DNA of 64,000 nt from Geobacter sp. (lineage in GTDB: Bacteria; Desulfobacterota; Desulfuromonadia; Geobacterales; Geobacteraceae), in the NCBI GenBank assembly GCA_003574885.1, contig PJFC01000002.1:1-64000 (forward strand), in the 5' to 3' direction. The notes under the pieces were generated by a model, which saw only the letters and a list, made by a program, of their open reading frames with translations, searched no databases and was not told the DNA's origin. Numbering within the stretch: position 1 is the stretch's first letter; every line of letters begins with the position of its first letter. This document shows positions 63,182-64,000 of this stretch, in pieces. A program made the position numbers and the translations under genes.

Positions 63182-64000
63182 CGTTTCTCCTTTTTATCCT
63201 TGTCCCGGTTGTCATGCCGCCGGTCACGGCGTTCACGGCCGCCGCCTCGCCCTTCCTTTGTTTCCTGTGGAGTTTCCTTTCCCTGTTCCCGCGGCAGCTT
63301 CTTGGGGCGGTCCGTTATCTCCTCGGGCCTGATCTCTTCACCCTTCAGCACCACCTGCACATTTTCGTCGGTTCTAACCGTAACGGTGCCCTCCAGTACC
63401 CCCAGCTTGATCACTTCGCCTTCTACGGCACCATGCTTGACCCTTTTGCCGCACTTGGGAAGGCATTTCTTCAGGGTGCAGTAAGTTTCGTATTCGTAGG
63501 AGAGGCAGCAGAGAAGCCTGCCGCACTGGCCGGAGATCTTGATCGGGTTGAGGGCGAGGTTCTGCTCCTTGGCCATCTTCACCGACACCGGCTCGAAATC
63601 TCGCAGAAAGGAGGAGCAGCACAATTCCCGGCCGCAGATGCCGATTCCTCCCACCATCTTGGCCTCGTCGCGCACCCCGATCTGGCGCATCTCGATGCGG
63701 GTATGGAAGGCGTGGGCGAGGTCTTTTACCAGTTCCCTGAAATCGACCCGGCCGTCGGCGGTAAAATAGAAGATCGCCTTGCTGCCGTCGAAAAGATACT
63801 CGACCCGGACGAGCTTCATGTCCATGCCGCGATCTTTGATCTTTGTAAGGCAGAGGGCGCGGGCTTCCTTTTCTTTGACCGCATTTCGTGCCGCCGCTTC
63901 CAGGTCTTCGGGGAGCGCTTTGCGCGTGACATTCTTAAGCCCTTCGGGGACAACGCCTTTTTCGAATTCCCGGGGACCGACTACGACCGTGGCGATGCTT
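63178..64000 (-). CDS. ricT: PSP1-domain regulatory iron-sulfur protein RicT/YaaT-like (5' end outside window)
   Basis: The frame is open to the right edge, so only the last 273 or so codons are seen. The PSP1 domain is evident: KLVRVEYLFDGSKAIFYFTADGRVDFRELV, RIEMRQIGVRDEAKMVGGIG. Conserved cysteines CGRELCC, CGRLLCC and CLPKC fit the cluster-binding set reported for RicT. The tail after about 63330 is very basic and charged (GRGGGRERRDRRHDNRDK). In Bacillus the Ric complex affects mRNA processing; the role here is not known. An internal ATG at 63825 is not the start, because coding clearly continues upstream. Confidence 0.88.
   Translation of the reverse strand, partial: SIATVVVGPREFEKGVVPEGLKNVTRKALPEDLEAAARNAVKEKEARALCLTKIKDRGMDMKLVRVEYLFDGSKAIFYFTADGRVDFRELVKDLAHAFHTRIEMRQIGVRDEAKMVGGIGICGRELCCSSFLRDFEPVSVKMAKEQNLALNPIKISGQCGRLLCCLSYEYETYCTLKKCLPKCGKRVKHGAVEGEVIKLGVLEGTVTVRTDENVQVVLKGEEIRPEEITDRPKKLPREQGKETPQETKEGRGGGRERRDRRHDNRDKDKKEKR

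Overview
The window reads as chromosomal DNA of a Geobacter-like member of the Desulfuromonadia (deltaproteobacterial lineage). This rests on a multiheme c-type cytochrome fragment at the left edge, the order lysS-lolC-lolD-bamA-skp-lpxD-fabZ-lpxA, the order yicC-gmk-rpoZ-rel, and high-GC coding sequence with palindromic intergenic repeats. The organism assignment is inference from gene content; no rRNA gene is present.

Layout. 1-4.5 kb: the 3' part of a large secreted cytochrome with five CXXCH motifs, duplicated Fn3-like modules and a seven-blade RCC1 propeller. 4.6-5.2 kb: wrbA on the minus strand, with a good promoter and a palindromic operator candidate. 5.4-5.85 kb: 6S RNA followed by a second, unrecognised structured RNA candidate and a terminator. 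6-23.5 kb: lysS, lipoprotein export (lolC, lolD), outer-membrane assembly (bamA, skp) and a nearly continuous lipid A/Kdo operon (lpxD, fabZ, lpxA, gnnA, gnnB, lpxB, msbA, a DUF374 acyltransferase, waaA, lpxK, a Trm112-like protein). The gnnA-gnnB pair predicts a 2,3-diamino-glucose lipid A. 23.5-30.7 kb: LPS core genes (three GT9 heptosyltransferase-type enzymes, GT2/GT4 enzymes, an O-antigen ligase/polymerase-type membrane protein). 30.8-53.3 kb: O-antigen genes: GDP-L-fucose synthesis (gmd, fcl), a UDP-glucuronate epimerase-like enzyme, rmlA and rmlC, an ABC O-antigen exporter (wzm, wzt with a carbohydrate-binding tail), a dual-methyltransferase/coiled-coil protein, many glycosyltransferases, UDP-L-FucNAc synthesis (fnlB, fnlA, fnlC) and an initiating sugar-phosphate transferase. 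53.3-64 kb: housekeeping genes yicC, gmk, rpoZ, rel, ridA, rpmB, a YdcF-like protein, an ABC-F ATPase, an SseB-like protein, metG and ricT (running off the right edge).

How it fits together. The left-centre genes build lipid A-Kdo, flip it (MsbA) and supply the machinery that assembles the outer membrane. The centre builds core and O-antigen sugars. Because wzm/wzt are present and no Wzx flippase is seen, the O chain is most simply made to full length in the cytoplasm, exported by Wzm/Wzt and ligated in the periplasm.

The most interesting candidate is the 685-residue protein at 37581-39638. It has two methyltransferase-like domains, then about 14 near-perfect heptads and a short amphipathic tail, and lies 3 nt downstream of wzt. 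That architecture and position resemble WbdD-type chain terminators with a coiled-coil ruler, but with a second FkbM-type methyltransferase where WbdD has a kinase. The second is the structured RNA candidate directly downstream of 6S RNA. The stretch from about 35.4 to 50.9 kb is visibly richer in A+T than its flanks and probably has a separate origin.
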